Positions 17,106 to 25,452 of a stretch of 64,000 bases of DNA are shown here, in pieces; the first letter of the stretch is position 1, and the number at the start of each line of letters is the position of its first letter. The position numbers and the translations under genes were made by a program. The DNA comes from Brucella anthropi ATCC 49188 (GTDB lineage Bacteria; Pseudomonadota; Alphaproteobacteria; Rhizobiales; Rhizobiaceae), in the NCBI RefSeq assembly GCF_000017405.1, contig NC_009668.1, positions 1,142,001 to 1,206,000 of the forward strand, in the 5' to 3' direction. The notes under the pieces are model-generated. The model worked only from the letters and a program-made list of their open reading frames with translations, had not been told where the DNA came from and ran no database searches.

Positions 17106-17960
17106 ATGACCGATAAACGCGCGATGTGGACCTATTACAAGGGCGAATGGCGTGAAGGCGATGTTCGCATTCTCGGTGCAGCCTCACAAGCGACCTGGCT
17201 TGGTTCGCTGGTATTTGATGGCGCACGCCTCTTTGAAGGCGTAACACCAGACCTTGACCGCCATTCTGCCCGCGCTAATGATTCAGCCCGTGTTTTGGGA
17301 TTAGAACCGACACTTTCCGCCAATGACATCGAGACGCTTGCGCGTGAGGGCCTGAAAAAGTTCAAGCCTGGAACGGACGTTTATATCCGTCCCATGTACT
17401 GGGCAGAAGAAGGTGACGCCAGCGCAGTCGCTCCGCTCGCATCGTCAACGGATTTTGCACTCTGCCTTGAAGCGATCCCCATGGTCGAGCCGAAGGGTTT
17501 CACGGTCACCACGACATCGTTCCGTCGGCCATATCTGGAAGTCATGCCGGTCAATGCCAAGGCCGCCTGCCTTTATCCGAACAACGCACGCATGCTGCGC
17601 GAGGCAAAGGCAAAAGGCTTTCACAATGCGCTGGTGACCGACGTGCTTGGCAACGTTGCGGAGACAGCAACCTCAAACGTCTTCATGGTACGTGGTGGCG
17701 AGGTTTTCACACCAGCGCCCAATGGTACATTCCTCAACGGCATTACTCGCCAGCGCGTAATCGGGCTTTTGCGCACAGCAGGCGTCACCGTCCATGAAAC
17801 CACTTTGAAGATCGAAGATTTCCGCGAAGCGGATGAAATCTTCTCGACAGGCAATATGAGCAAAGTTGTGCCAATTGTCGGTTTTGATGATCGCAAACTT
17901 GAATATGGACCACTGACGAAGCGGGCGCGGGCGCTTTACTGGGAATGGGCCCACGCCTGA
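17106..17960 (+). CDS. Branched-chain amino acid aminotransferase-like class IV PLP enzyme
   Basis: This 284-residue enzyme has the fold-type IV (IlvE/D-amino acid transaminase) layout. The PLP-lysine region is MPVNAKAACLYPNNARML, and the FLNGITRQRVI and DEIFSTGNMSKVVPIVGF segments form the cofactor pocket. It should transfer the amino group of a branched-chain or related amino acid to 2-oxoglutarate. ATG 17106 follows AAGGAC; the longer ORF start at 17043 adds 21 unlikely residues. The gene ends in a strong terminator, so it is a single unit. A role as D-amino acid aminotransferase or 4-amino-4-deoxychorismate lyase is possible. Confidence 0.82.
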   Translation: MTDKRAMWTYYKGEWREGDVRILGAASQATWLGSLVFDGARLFEGVTPDLDRHSARANDSARVLGLEPTLSANDIETLAREGLKKFKPGTDVYIRPMYWAEEGDASAVAPLASSTDFALCLEAIPMVEPKGFTVTTTSFRRPYLEVMPVNAKAACLYPNNARMLREAKAKGFHNALVTDVLGNVAETATSNVFMVRGGEVFTPAPNGTFLNGITRQRVIGLLRTAGVTVHETTLKIEDFREADEIFSTGNMSKVVPIVGFDDRKLEYGPLTKRARALYWEWAHA

Positions 17961-17971
17961 CATCCAATCAC

Positions 17972-18005
17972 AACATCTCCGGCCCAACGCCGGAGATGTT
18001 TTCTC
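17972..18005 (+). terminator. Rho-independent terminator after the aminotransferase
   Basis: AACATCTCCGG (17972-17982) and CCGGAGATGTT (17990-18000) pair perfectly around a seven-base loop, followed by TTTTC. This overlaps an ATG (17996) that would otherwise be a start for the next gene. Confidence 0.85.
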
Positions 18006-18031
18006 CCCCCACCGCAAAGCTGCCCTATCAC

Positions 18032-18793
18032 ATGCTCGAACACACGCCTCTTTTTCTCGCAATCGCAGTCATTGCGGCATTTCTTGTCGGGCTTTCGAAA
18101 GGTGGCTTGCCGTCCGTCGGTACGCTCGCGGTTCCTTTGATGGCGCTGGTCATATCGCCGGTCACCGCCGCCGCGCTTTTGCTTCCGATCTATGTCATCA
18201 GCGACATGTTTGGCCTATATCTTTATCGCCATCACTTCTCGGCACGCAATCTTGCAATCCTGACCCCAGCAGCAATTCTCGGCGTTGGCGTTGGTTGGAT
18301 GTTTAGCGCCCATCTTTCTCCTACCTTCATCGGAATGCTGGTCGGCTTGGTCGGCATCCTTTTCTGCTTCAATGCTTGGTTCGGGGCACTTTACCGCAAA
18401 AGTGCGCGAAAGGCGGATGTTCCAGGCGGCGTTTTCTGGGGCGTTCTCACGGGCCTGACCAGTTTCGTCTCGCATTCCGGGGCGCCACCGTTCCAGATGT
18501 ACGTGCTGCCACAGCATCTTCCAAAACTGGTTTTCGCTGGCACATCGACTATTCTTTTTGCCATCGTCAACGCCGTAAAGCTTGTGCCCTACTGGCAGTT
18601 GCAGCAGTTTTCCAATCTCGATACATCACTTGGCCTTTGGCTTGTCCCTGCCGCTGTTATTGGCACCTTTGTCGGCGCAAAGCTGACCCGGATCATGCCC
18701 GACGGTCCATTTTTCCTGCTCGTGCAGCTGACCTTGTTTGGACTTTCCATCAAGCTGATTGCCGACTGGATCGTGCCTTATTTCTTCGGTTGA
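18032..18793 (+). CDS. TauE/SafE-family sulfite/anion exporter
   Basis: This 253-residue inner-membrane protein has about eight helices. It shows the TauE/SafE repeats: GLSKGGLPSVGTLAVPLMAL near the N-terminus and GLTSFVSHSGAPPFQMYVLPQ in the second half. The family moves sulfite, sulfoacetate or related anions. I start at ATG 18032, after the terminator; a longer start at 17945 overlaps the aminotransferase gene and its terminator. No ribosome site is strong, so the start is uncertain. It precedes an FAD dehydrogenase by 84 bases; a link is not obvious. Confidence 0.85.
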   Translation: MLEHTPLFLAIAVIAAFLVGLSKGGLPSVGTLAVPLMALVISPVTAAALLLPIYVISDMFGLYLYRHHFSARNLAILTPAAILGVGVGWMFSAHLSPTFIGMLVGLVGILFCFNAWFGALYRKSARKADVPGGVFWGVLTGLTSFVSHSGAPPFQMYVLPQHLPKLVFAGTSTILFAIVNAVKLVPYWQLQQFSNLDTSLGLWLVPAAVIGTFVGAKLTRIMPDGPFFLLVQLTLFGLSIKLIADWIVPYFFG

Positions 18794-18877
18794 ATACACC
18801 CGACGACCGCTTGCAACACGTCATCCCTTCAGTCACGATGCGCTCATCGAGCGCCTTTTGGGAGAGAGGAAGCGGGG

Positions 18878-20539
18878 ATGGAGAATGCGGATGCAATCAT
18901 CATCGGTGCCGGATTAGCTGGGCTTGTTGCCGCTCATGAGTTGGCTCTAGCGGGTCGCAAGGTCATTCTTCTCGAACAGGAAGGTGACAATTCCATTGGT
19001 GGACAAGCGTTCTGGTCACTCGGCGGATTATTTATGGTCGACAGCCCGGAACAGCGTCGCCTTGGCATCAAGGACAATATCGACCTCGCGCGGCAGGACT
19101 GGTTTGGATCGGCACAATTTGATCGGGCGGAAGATCGTTGGCCGAAACGCTGGGCCGAATCCTATCTGGAATTTGCTGCAGGAGAAATGCGCCGATGGCT
19201 GCATGGTCTCGGTATGCGCTGGTTTCCTGTTGTTGGCTGGGCGGAGCGTGGCGGAGCAAAAGCCGATGGTCACGGCAACTCAGTGCCACGTTTTCATGTA
19301 ACCTGGGGAACAGGACCTGCTGTCGTAGCACCATTTGAACGATCGCTCCGTGCAGCAATCAGCAAAGGGCTCATAACCCTAAAATGCCGTCATAGAGTCA
19401 ATAGCATCGCCACTACCGGCGGGCGCGTCAGTGGTGTCTATGGAGAGGTGCTGGTGCCATCGACTGTCGAGCGCGGGCAATCTTCGTCACGCGACACCAT
19501 TGGCGAATTTGCCTATTTTGCTGACTGTGTAATCGTCACATCTGGCGGCATAGGCGGTGACCCCGACAAGGTTCGAAGGGCATGGCCGCGCGACAGGCTC
19601 GGCATTCCCCCGAAAGAAATGGTATTGGGAGTACCAGCTCATGTAGATGGACGCGGCATAGATATTGCCGTGGCTGCGGGCGGCCATGTCATCAATGCTG
19701 ATCGCATGTGGCACTATACGGAAGGCGTGCGAAACTGGAACCCGATCTGGCCGAACCATGGCATTCGCATTCTGCCGGGGCCTTCTTCCATTTGGTTCGA
19801 CGCTAAGGGCAATCGTCTTCCCGCTCCCTATCTTCCTGGCTTCGACACTCTTGGCACGCTCAAACATATTCTTTCGACCGGCTACGACTATTCGTGGTTC
19901 ATCCTGACCGAAAAAATCATCCGCAAAGAGTTCTCTCTGTCCGGATCGGAACAAAATCCGGACCTCACGGGCAAAAACTGGAAGCTTTTGCTTAAAAGTC
20001 GCCTCGGTAAAGCGCCACCGCCGCCGGTCCAAGCCTTTCTCGATAACGGAGCAGATTTCATCACAGCTGGAACACTGGATGAGCTCATTGCAAAAATGAA
20101 CGGTTTGACGGGAGAGAAGCTTCTGAAGCCTGACCACATCCGTGATCAAATCGAAGCGCGAGATCGCGAGATCGTCAACCGCTACTCCAAGGATGCTCAG
20201 GTGATGGCGGTCCATAATGCCCGAGCCTATATCGGTGACCGTCTCACGCGCGCCGTGCCGCTGCATTCTCTGCTGGAACCCTCCAACGGTCCGCTTATTG
20301 CCGTCAAACTTCATATTCTGACACGCAAGACACTTGGCGGTTTACATACCGATATGGACGCCCAAGTTCTCAATGCGGCAGGAGAAAAGGTGCCCGGTCT
20401 ATACGCTGCAGGCGAAGCTGCAGGCTTCGGCGGTGGCGGTTATCATGGGTACAATGCACTTGAAGGCACATTCCTCGGCGGCTGCATCTTTTCCGGACGA
20501 ACGGCCGGTCGTGCAGCTGCCGCGGCAACATCGCTCTAG
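18878..20539 (+). CDS. FAD-binding dehydrogenase (fumarate reductase/3-ketosteroid dehydrogenase superfamily)
   Basis: This 553-residue flavoprotein has the N-terminal dinucleotide motif IIGAGLAGLVAAHELA at about 7-22 and a LLEQE acidic strand. The FAD_binding_2 segment includes CVIVTSGGIGG, and the C-terminal GLYAAGEAAGFGGGGYHGYNALEG is typical of the family. It resembles COG3573-type dehydrogenases, whose physiological substrates are unknown. It has no signal peptide. GGGGATG gives a weak ribosome site. It follows TauE/SafE by 84 bases, and the kdp leader begins about 110 bases downstream. Confidence 0.82.
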   Translation: MENADAIIIGAGLAGLVAAHELALAGRKVILLEQEGDNSIGGQAFWSLGGLFMVDSPEQRRLGIKDNIDLARQDWFGSAQFDRAEDRWPKRWAESYLEFAAGEMRRWLHGLGMRWFPVVGWAERGGAKADGHGNSVPRFHVTWGTGPAVVAPFERSLRAAISKGLITLKCRHRVNSIATTGGRVSGVYGEVLVPSTVERGQSSSRDTIGEFAYFADCVIVTSGGIGGDPDKVRRAWPRDRLGIPPKEMVLGVPAHVDGRGIDIAVAAGGHVINADRMWHYTEGVRNWNPIWPNHGIRILPGPSSIWFDAKGNRLPAPYLPGFDTLGTLKHILSTGYDYSWFILTEKIIRKEFSLSGSEQNPDLTGKNWKLLLKSRLGKAPPPPVQAFLDNGADFITAGTLDELIAKMNGLTGEKLLKPDHIRDQIEARDREIVNRYSKDAQVMAVHNARAYIGDRLTRAVPLHSLLEPSNGPLIAVKLHILTRKTLGGLHTDMDAQVLNAAGEKVPGLYAAGEAAGFGGGGYHGYNALEGTFLGGCIFSGRTAGRAAAAATSL

Positions 20540-20651
20540 TGAAAGACAAGACGGCAACATCGGCCTTTATCGACCGCATTCCATATATGAGTTTTTTATT
20601 TTTTGAAGCAGCGCTCGCTCTCGAAACCCTATGCAATGCGGCAACATAATG

Positions 20652-20682
20652 TCCCTGTAAGAAACAGGGAGCCCCTTAGGGC
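20652..20682 (+). promoter_or_regulatory. Two hairpins in the kdp leader
   Basis: TCCCTGT (20652-20658) pairs with ACAGGGA (20664-20670), and GCCC (20671-20674) pairs with GGGC (20679-20682). They adjoin directly and lie 15 bases before the first small ORF. No T-run follows. They may be a leader structure of the kdp transcript. Confidence 0.35.
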
Positions 20683-20697
20683 AATTCAGGCATGACT

Positions 20698-20778
20698 ATG
20701 GATTTCGCCGTCCTTGCAATCGGCATCGGCTTCTTCGCGCTGCTGTTCGGCTATCTGCGCATCTGCGAAAGGCTTTGA
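20698..20778 (+). CDS. 26-residue membrane peptide upstream of kdpF
   Basis: This small ORF encodes MDFAVLAIGIGFFALLFGYL then a charged RICERL tail. It is a single hydrophobic helix with a positive C-terminus. CAGG lies seven bases before ATG 20698. An ATG two codons earlier (20692) has poorer spacing. I recall similar peptides just before kdpF in other alphaproteobacteria, but cannot confirm it here. It ends nine bases before KdpF and probably belongs to the kdp operon. Confidence 0.65.
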   Translation: MDFAVLAIGIGFFALLFGYLRICERL

Positions 20779-20787
20779 GGCGTCGCC

Positions 20788-20877
20788 ATGATGATCGAAT
20801 ACGTCGCTGGCGCCTTGGTTGCAGCCTTTCTAGCCGCTTATCTCCTTTACGCGCTCATACGACCGGAGCGGTTCTAG
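20788..20877 (+). CDS. kdpF: KdpF, small subunit of the KdpFABC potassium pump
   Basis: The 29-residue peptide has one transmembrane helix with the KdpF signature, hydrophobic helix then YLLYALIRPERF. KdpF stabilises the KdpABC complex in the membrane. GAGG lies seven bases before the ATG. It follows the 26-residue peptide by nine bases and precedes kdpA by 56. Confidence 0.92.
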   Translation: MMIEYVAGALVAAFLAAYLLYALIRPERF

Positions 20878-20933
20878 GCCGATCTCCGGCCAAGCCCGCG
20901 TAACCGGCAGCCTTTCAGGCCTCGGAAAAGACC

Positions 20934-22637
20934 ATGACAATCAATGGATGGATTCAGATCCTCGTTTTTTGCGGGATCATCATTTTGCTCGTCAAACCGC
21001 TCGGCGGCTACATGACGCGCGTTTTCGGCGGTGAACGGACGCTCCTTTCACCTGTACTCGTTCCGGTCGAGCGGGGGCTTTACCGCCTCGCAGGCACAAC
21101 CGAACGAGAAGAACAGCACTGGACAACCTATGCTGCTTCCCTGCTGTTGTTCAATCTGGCCGGCTTTTTGCTGCTTTACATGCTGCAACGGTTTCAGGGC
21201 TCTCTGCCCTTCAACCCGATGGGTATGAGCGACGTTCCGGCGGACCTGGCCTTCAACACCACTGCCAGTTTTGTTACCAACACCAACTGGCAGAACTATG
21301 GTGGCGAAAGCACCATGTCCTACCTGACGCAAATGGCAGGACTGACGGTTCAGAACTTCGTCTCGGCTGCTACTGGCGTTGCCATCGCCATTGCACTCAT
21401 TCGTGCATTCTCGCGCAAATCCATGAAGACGCTCGGAAATTTCTGGGTCGATCTTACACGATGCACACTCTACGTCCTTTTGCCCTTGTGCATTATTCTT
21501 ACCTTGGCTTTCGTCAGCCTCGGTGTGCCGCAAACAATTGGTGTTTATGCCGAAGCAACGACGCTGGAAGGCGCGAGACAGGTGATCGCGCTTGGGCCGG
21601 TTGCCTCGCAGCTCGCCATCAAGATGCTCGGCACCAATGGCGGCGGTTTCTTCAATGCCAATTCCGCGCATCCTTTTGAAAACCCGGATGCCATCTCCAA
21701 CATGATCCAGATGGTTGCGATCTTCGCAATCGGCGCTTCGCTTACCAACGTCTTCGGGCGAATGGTCGGCAACGAACGTCAGGGTTGGGCAATCTTTGCT
21801 GCGATGGGCATATTGTTCGTCGCAGGCGTTGCAATCTGCTACTGGGCAGAAGCTGCCGGTAATCCCCTCATCCATGCACTCAGTGTTGATGGTGGCAACA
21901 TGGAAGGCAAGGAGACACGTTTCGGCATCGCAATGTCCGCGCTCTTCGCCGTCGTTACCACCGCTGCATCATGCGGTGCAGTGATCGCCATGCATGACAG
22001 CATGATGGCACTGGGCGGAATGATCCCCATGATCAACATGATGCTGGGCGAGATCATCATCGGCGGCGTAGGTGCAGGCTTCTACGGTATCGTCCTGTTT
22101 GTTGTCGTTGCCGTTTTCGTGGCCGGGCTGATGGTTGGACGCACGCCTGAATATCTGGGCAAGAAGATCGAAGCCAAGGAAGTGAAAATGGCGATGCTCG
22201 CCGTTCTCTGCCTTCCGTTATCAATTCTGGGTTTTACCGCCATAGCGTCCGTTATTCCAACAGGGCTGGCATCGATCGCCAATCCCGGACCACATGGTTT
22301 CTCGGAAATTCTCTATGCCTATACCTCAGGCACAGCGAATAATGGTTCGGCCTTCGGCGGCCTCTCCGGCAATACGCCCTGGTATAACATCACCATCGGG
22401 CTTGCCATGCTGATGGGCCGGTTTCTCGTGATCCTGCCTGCCATGGCGATCGCCGGTTCACTTGTCGCCAAGAAAGCTGCACCGCAATCTGCAGGCACCT
22501 TCCCGACGACAGGGCCGCTTTTCGTCGGCTTGCTGATCGGTGTCATTCTTGTGGTTGGAGGACTGATCTTCTTCCCGGCGCTGGCGCTCGGCCCCATTGC
22601 CGAACACCTCGCAATGATCAAGGGGCAGATGTTTTGA
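20934..22637 (+). CDS. kdpA: KdpA, potassium-binding and translocating subunit
   Basis: This 567-residue polytopic protein is of normal length for KdpA. It has the four-fold selectivity-filter-like segments, including [39 protein letters not shown] and [12 protein letters not shown]. It binds K+ from the periplasm and forms the pore of the ATP-driven pump. It precedes kdpB in the usual order. Between them lies a 28-codon ORF whose ATG overlaps the kdpA stop. Confidence 0.97.
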   Translation: MTINGWIQILVFCGIIILLVKPLGGYMTRVFGGERTLLSPVLVPVERGLYRLAGTTEREEQHWTTYAASLLLFNLAGFLLLYMLQRFQGSLPFNPMGMSDVPADLAFNTTASFVTNTNWQNYGGESTMSYLTQMAGLTVQNFVSAATGVAIAIALIRAFSRKSMKTLGNFWVDLTRCTLYVLLPLCIILTLAFVSLGVPQTIGVYAEATTLEGARQVIALGPVASQLAIKMLGTNGGGFFNANSAHPFENPDAISNMIQMVAIFAIGASLTNVFGRMVGNERQGWAIFAAMGILFVAGVAICYWAEAAGNPLIHALSVDGGNMEGKETRFGIAMSALFAVVTTAASCGAVIAMHDSMMALGGMIPMINMMLGEIIIGGVGAGFYGIVLFVVVAVFVAGLMVGRTPEYLGKKIEAKEVKMAMLAVLCLPLSILGFTAIASVIPTGLASIANPGPHGFSEILYAYTSGTANNGSAFGGLSGNTPWYNITIGLAMLMGRFLVILPAMAIAGSLVAKKAAPQSAGTFPTTGPLFVGLLIGVILVVGGLIFFPALALGPIAEHLAMIKGQMF

Positions 22638-22723
22638 TGCTCAAACCCTCAAGCTGCATTCTCTCGATCCTTCTGGCAACGACCGCCGTCCTTCTCGCGG
22701 TTCAGCTTGCCGGATTGATCTGA
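22637..22723 (+). CDS. 28-residue hydrophobic ORF between kdpA and kdpB
   Basis: An ATG overlaps the TGA of kdpA by one base (TGATG) and opens a 28-residue frame, [20 protein letters not shown] then AVQLAGLI. This is a Lys-led short membrane helix. It ends 40 bases before kdpB, which has its own TGGAGT ribosome site. It has no strong site of its own (a GGGG lies 10 bases upstream), so it would rely on coupling. I do not recognise it in other kdp operons; it could be spurious. Confidence 0.45.
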   Translation: MLKPSSCILSILLATTAVLLAVQLAGLI

Positions 22724-22763
22724 GCTTTCCGAACGGAAACGTAATTTTACTGGAGTCTCTGTT

Positions 22764-24818
22764 ATGAGCCAGTCCAAATCCGCGAGCATTCTCGATGCCC
22801 GCATCCTTTTACCCGCCATCGGCGATGCCTTTCGCAAGCTCAATCCCAGGAGTCTTGCGCGCAATCCGGTGATGTTCGTGGTTGCCGTCGTTTCAGCGCT
22901 TACAACTTTGCTGCTGCTGAAAGACGTCGCCACCGGCAATCCCAGTGTCGGCTTTTCATTCCAGATCGTCTTGTGGCTGTGGTTCACAGTTCTGTTTGCG
23001 AATTTTGCCGAGGCCGTCGCAGAAGGCCGAGGCAAGGCACAAGCAGACTCGCTGCGCCGGACACGAACGGAAACACAAGCTAAACTTCTGGATAGTCCCG
23101 AGGGACCAAACTGGAAAAGTGTGCCGGGAACGAGCTTGAAAGTTGGCGATATCGTTCTTGTGGAAGCCAATGACATCATCCCTTCCGACGGTGAAGTCAT
23201 TGAAGGTGTCGCATCCGTCAATGAAGCCGCCATTACCGGCGAATCCGCGCCTGTCATCCGTGAATCTGGCGGCGATCGCTCTGCCGTTACAGGTGGAACA
23301 CAAGTTTTGTCCGACTGGATCAAGGTACGCATCACCGCCGCGCAGGGTTCCACCTTTATCGACAAGATGATTAGGCTGGTGGAAGGTGCAGAACGCCAGA
23401 AGACACCCAACGAGATCGCGCTCAACATTCTGCTTGCAGGCATGACGCTGATATTCGTGCTCGCCGTTGTTACGATCCCTAGCTTTGCGACTTATGCAGG
23501 CGGTTATATCCCCGTCACGGTGCTGGTTGCGCTCTTCGTGACCCTGATCCCGACGACAATCGGCGCCTTGCTTTCTGCCATTGGTATCGCAGGCATGGAC
23601 CGCCTCGTACGCTTCAACGTGCTTGCCATGTCCGGTCGTGCGGTCGAGGCAGCGGGTGATGTGGACACGCTTCTGCTTGACAAGACCGGCACGATCACTC
23701 TTGGCAATCGTCAGGCGACCGCTTTTGTGCCGGTCAATGGCGTAACCGAGCAAGAGCTTGCCGATGCAGCGCAACTGGCCTCGCTTGCCGACGAAACGCC
23801 CGAAGGTCGTTCCATCGTCGTTCTGGCCAAGGAAAAATACGGTTTACGTGGCCGTGACATGCAAGGTCTTCACGCCCATTTTGTACCATTCACCGCGCAA
23901 AGCCGCATGAGCGGCGTCGATATTGAGGGTTCCGTCATTCGCAAAGGCGCTGTGGATGCTGTGCTTGCCTATGTGGACCAGAATAGCCACGCCGATGAAA
24001 GAACACTGTCGGAACTACAGTCTATCGCTGACACAATCGCCAAGGCTGGCGGCACACCGCTTGCCGTCGCTAAAGATGGCCACCTTCTCGGTGTCGTGCA
24101 CCTGAAGGACATCGTCAAAGGCGGCATCCGCGAGCGCTTTGCCGAATTGCGCCGGATGGGTATCCGCACTGTCATGATTACCGGCGACAACCCTATGACC
24201 GCAGCAGCCATCGCTGCCGAAGCAGGTGTGGATGACTTTCTTGCGCAGGCAACGCCAGAAAACAAGCTGTCGCTTATCCGAGAGGAACAGGCGAAGGGGA
24301 AACTTGTTGCAATGTGCGGAGACGGTACAAACGACGCCCCTGCCCTTGCTCAGGCGGATGTCGGCGTGGCCATGAATACCGGCACGGTTGCCGCGCGAGA
24401 AGCAGGCAATATGGTCGATCTTGATAGCGATCCCACCAAGCTCATTGAAATCGTTGAAATCGGCAAGCAATTGCTGATGACACGGGGAGCGTTGACGACC
24501 TTCTCCATCGCCAATGACATTGCAAAATATTTTGCGATCATTCCGGCTATGTTTCTGGCTTTCTATCCTCAGCTTGGCGCGCTCAATATCATGGGACTCT
24601 CCACGCCGCAGAGCGCCATCCTGTCGGCCATCATCTTCAATGCCCTGATTATTGTGGCTCTGATCCCGCTTTCGCTGAAAGGTGTGACCTACAAGCCGGT
24701 CGGTGCAGGTACGCTCCTCTCGCGCAATCTTCTGATCTACGGCCTCGGCGGCGTCATCGTGCCATTCATTGGCATCAAGGCCATCGATATGGCCATTACC
24801 GCCCTTGGCCTCGCATAA
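22764..24818 (+). CDS. kdpB: KdpB, P-type ATPase subunit
   Basis: This 684-residue subunit hydrolyses ATP to power K+ uptake. The phosphorylated Asp306 is in DKTGT (E. coli Asp307), the TGES loop is in the A domain (ITGESAPVI), and MITGDN and [16 protein letters not shown] complete the P domain. Its N-terminus has the first membrane helices after a cytoplasmic tail ([11 protein letters not shown]...). Length and order match the family. It is 13 bases from kdpC. Confidence 0.98.
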   Translation: MSQSKSASILDARILLPAIGDAFRKLNPRSLARNPVMFVVAVVSALTTLLLLKDVATGNPSVGFSFQIVLWLWFTVLFANFAEAVAEGRGKAQADSLRRTRTETQAKLLDSPEGPNWKSVPGTSLKVGDIVLVEANDIIPSDGEVIEGVASVNEAAITGESAPVIRESGGDRSAVTGGTQVLSDWIKVRITAAQGSTFIDKMIRLVEGAERQKTPNEIALNILLAGMTLIFVLAVVTIPSFATYAGGYIPVTVLVALFVTLIPTTIGALLSAIGIAGMDRLVRFNVLAMSGRAVEAAGDVDTLLLDKTGTITLGNRQATAFVPVNGVTEQELADAAQLASLADETPEGRSIVVLAKEKYGLRGRDMQGLHAHFVPFTAQSRMSGVDIEGSVIRKGAVDAVLAYVDQNSHADERTLSELQSIADTIAKAGGTPLAVAKDGHLLGVVHLKDIVKGGIRERFAELRRMGIRTVMITGDNPMTAAAIAAEAGVDDFLAQATPENKLSLIREEQAKGKLVAMCGDGTNDAPALAQADVGVAMNTGTVAAREAGNMVDLDSDPTKLIEIVEIGKQLLMTRGALTTFSIANDIAKYFAIIPAMFLAFYPQLGALNIMGLSTPQSAILSAIIFNALIIVALIPLSLKGVTYKPVGAGTLLSRNLLIYGLGGVIVPFIGIKAIDMAITALGLA

Positions 24819-24830
24819 GGATTAACAAAA

Positions 24831-25403
24831 ATGCTGAAACAACTTCGTCCAGCACTTGTCATGATCGTTTCGCTCACTGTCATAACCGGGTTGCTCTACC
24901 CGCTCGGCATGACAGGTATCGCCCAGGTGATCTTTCCCGCTAATGCCAATGGCAGCCTGATCGAAAAGGACGGTACAATCATTGGTTCCGAGTTGATCGG
25001 ACAGGGTTTTACCGGCGACCGCTATTTTCACGGCCGCCCATCTGCGGCAGGACAAAACGGTTATGATGCCGCGAGTTCTGGCGGGTCCAATCTTGGCCCA
25101 ACCAATCCAAAACTCATTGAGCGAATTAAAGCTGACGCCACCGCTCTGTCACAAGACGAAGGTTCTGCACGACCACCGATTGACCTTGTGACAACATCCG
25201 CAAGCGGTCTCGATCCGCATATTTCACCGGAAACAGCTTTCTATCAGGTGCCGCGTGTCGCAAAGGCGCGCGGGATCGATGAAGCCGCACTGCGAGAGAT
25301 TGTTGAGCAACAAGTTGAAGCTCGTGAGCTCGGATTTCTTGGGGAACCGGTGGTCAATGTTCTGAAGCTGAACCTTGTTCTGGACAGGACCAGCACCAAG
25401 TAG
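24831..25403 (+). CDS. kdpC: KdpC subunit
   Basis: This 190-residue protein has one N-terminal helix ([24 protein letters not shown]) and a periplasmic domain with [35 protein letters not shown] and the final REIVEQQVE....[10 protein letters not shown]. These are KdpC hallmarks. It raises the ATP and K+ affinity of the complex. AAGGA precedes the ATG. The kdpD sensor follows by 49 bases. Confidence 0.97.
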   Translation: MLKQLRPALVMIVSLTVITGLLYPLGMTGIAQVIFPANANGSLIEKDGTIIGSELIGQGFTGDRYFHGRPSAAGQNGYDAASSGGSNLGPTNPKLIERIKADATALSQDEGSARPPIDLVTTSASGLDPHISPETAFYQVPRVAKARGIDEAALREIVEQQVEARELGFLGEPVVNVLKLNLVLDRTSTK

Positions 25404-25452
25404 AATAACTGGCGGCGGCATGATTTGCCGCCCTTCCTTTCAGGAGCTTTAT

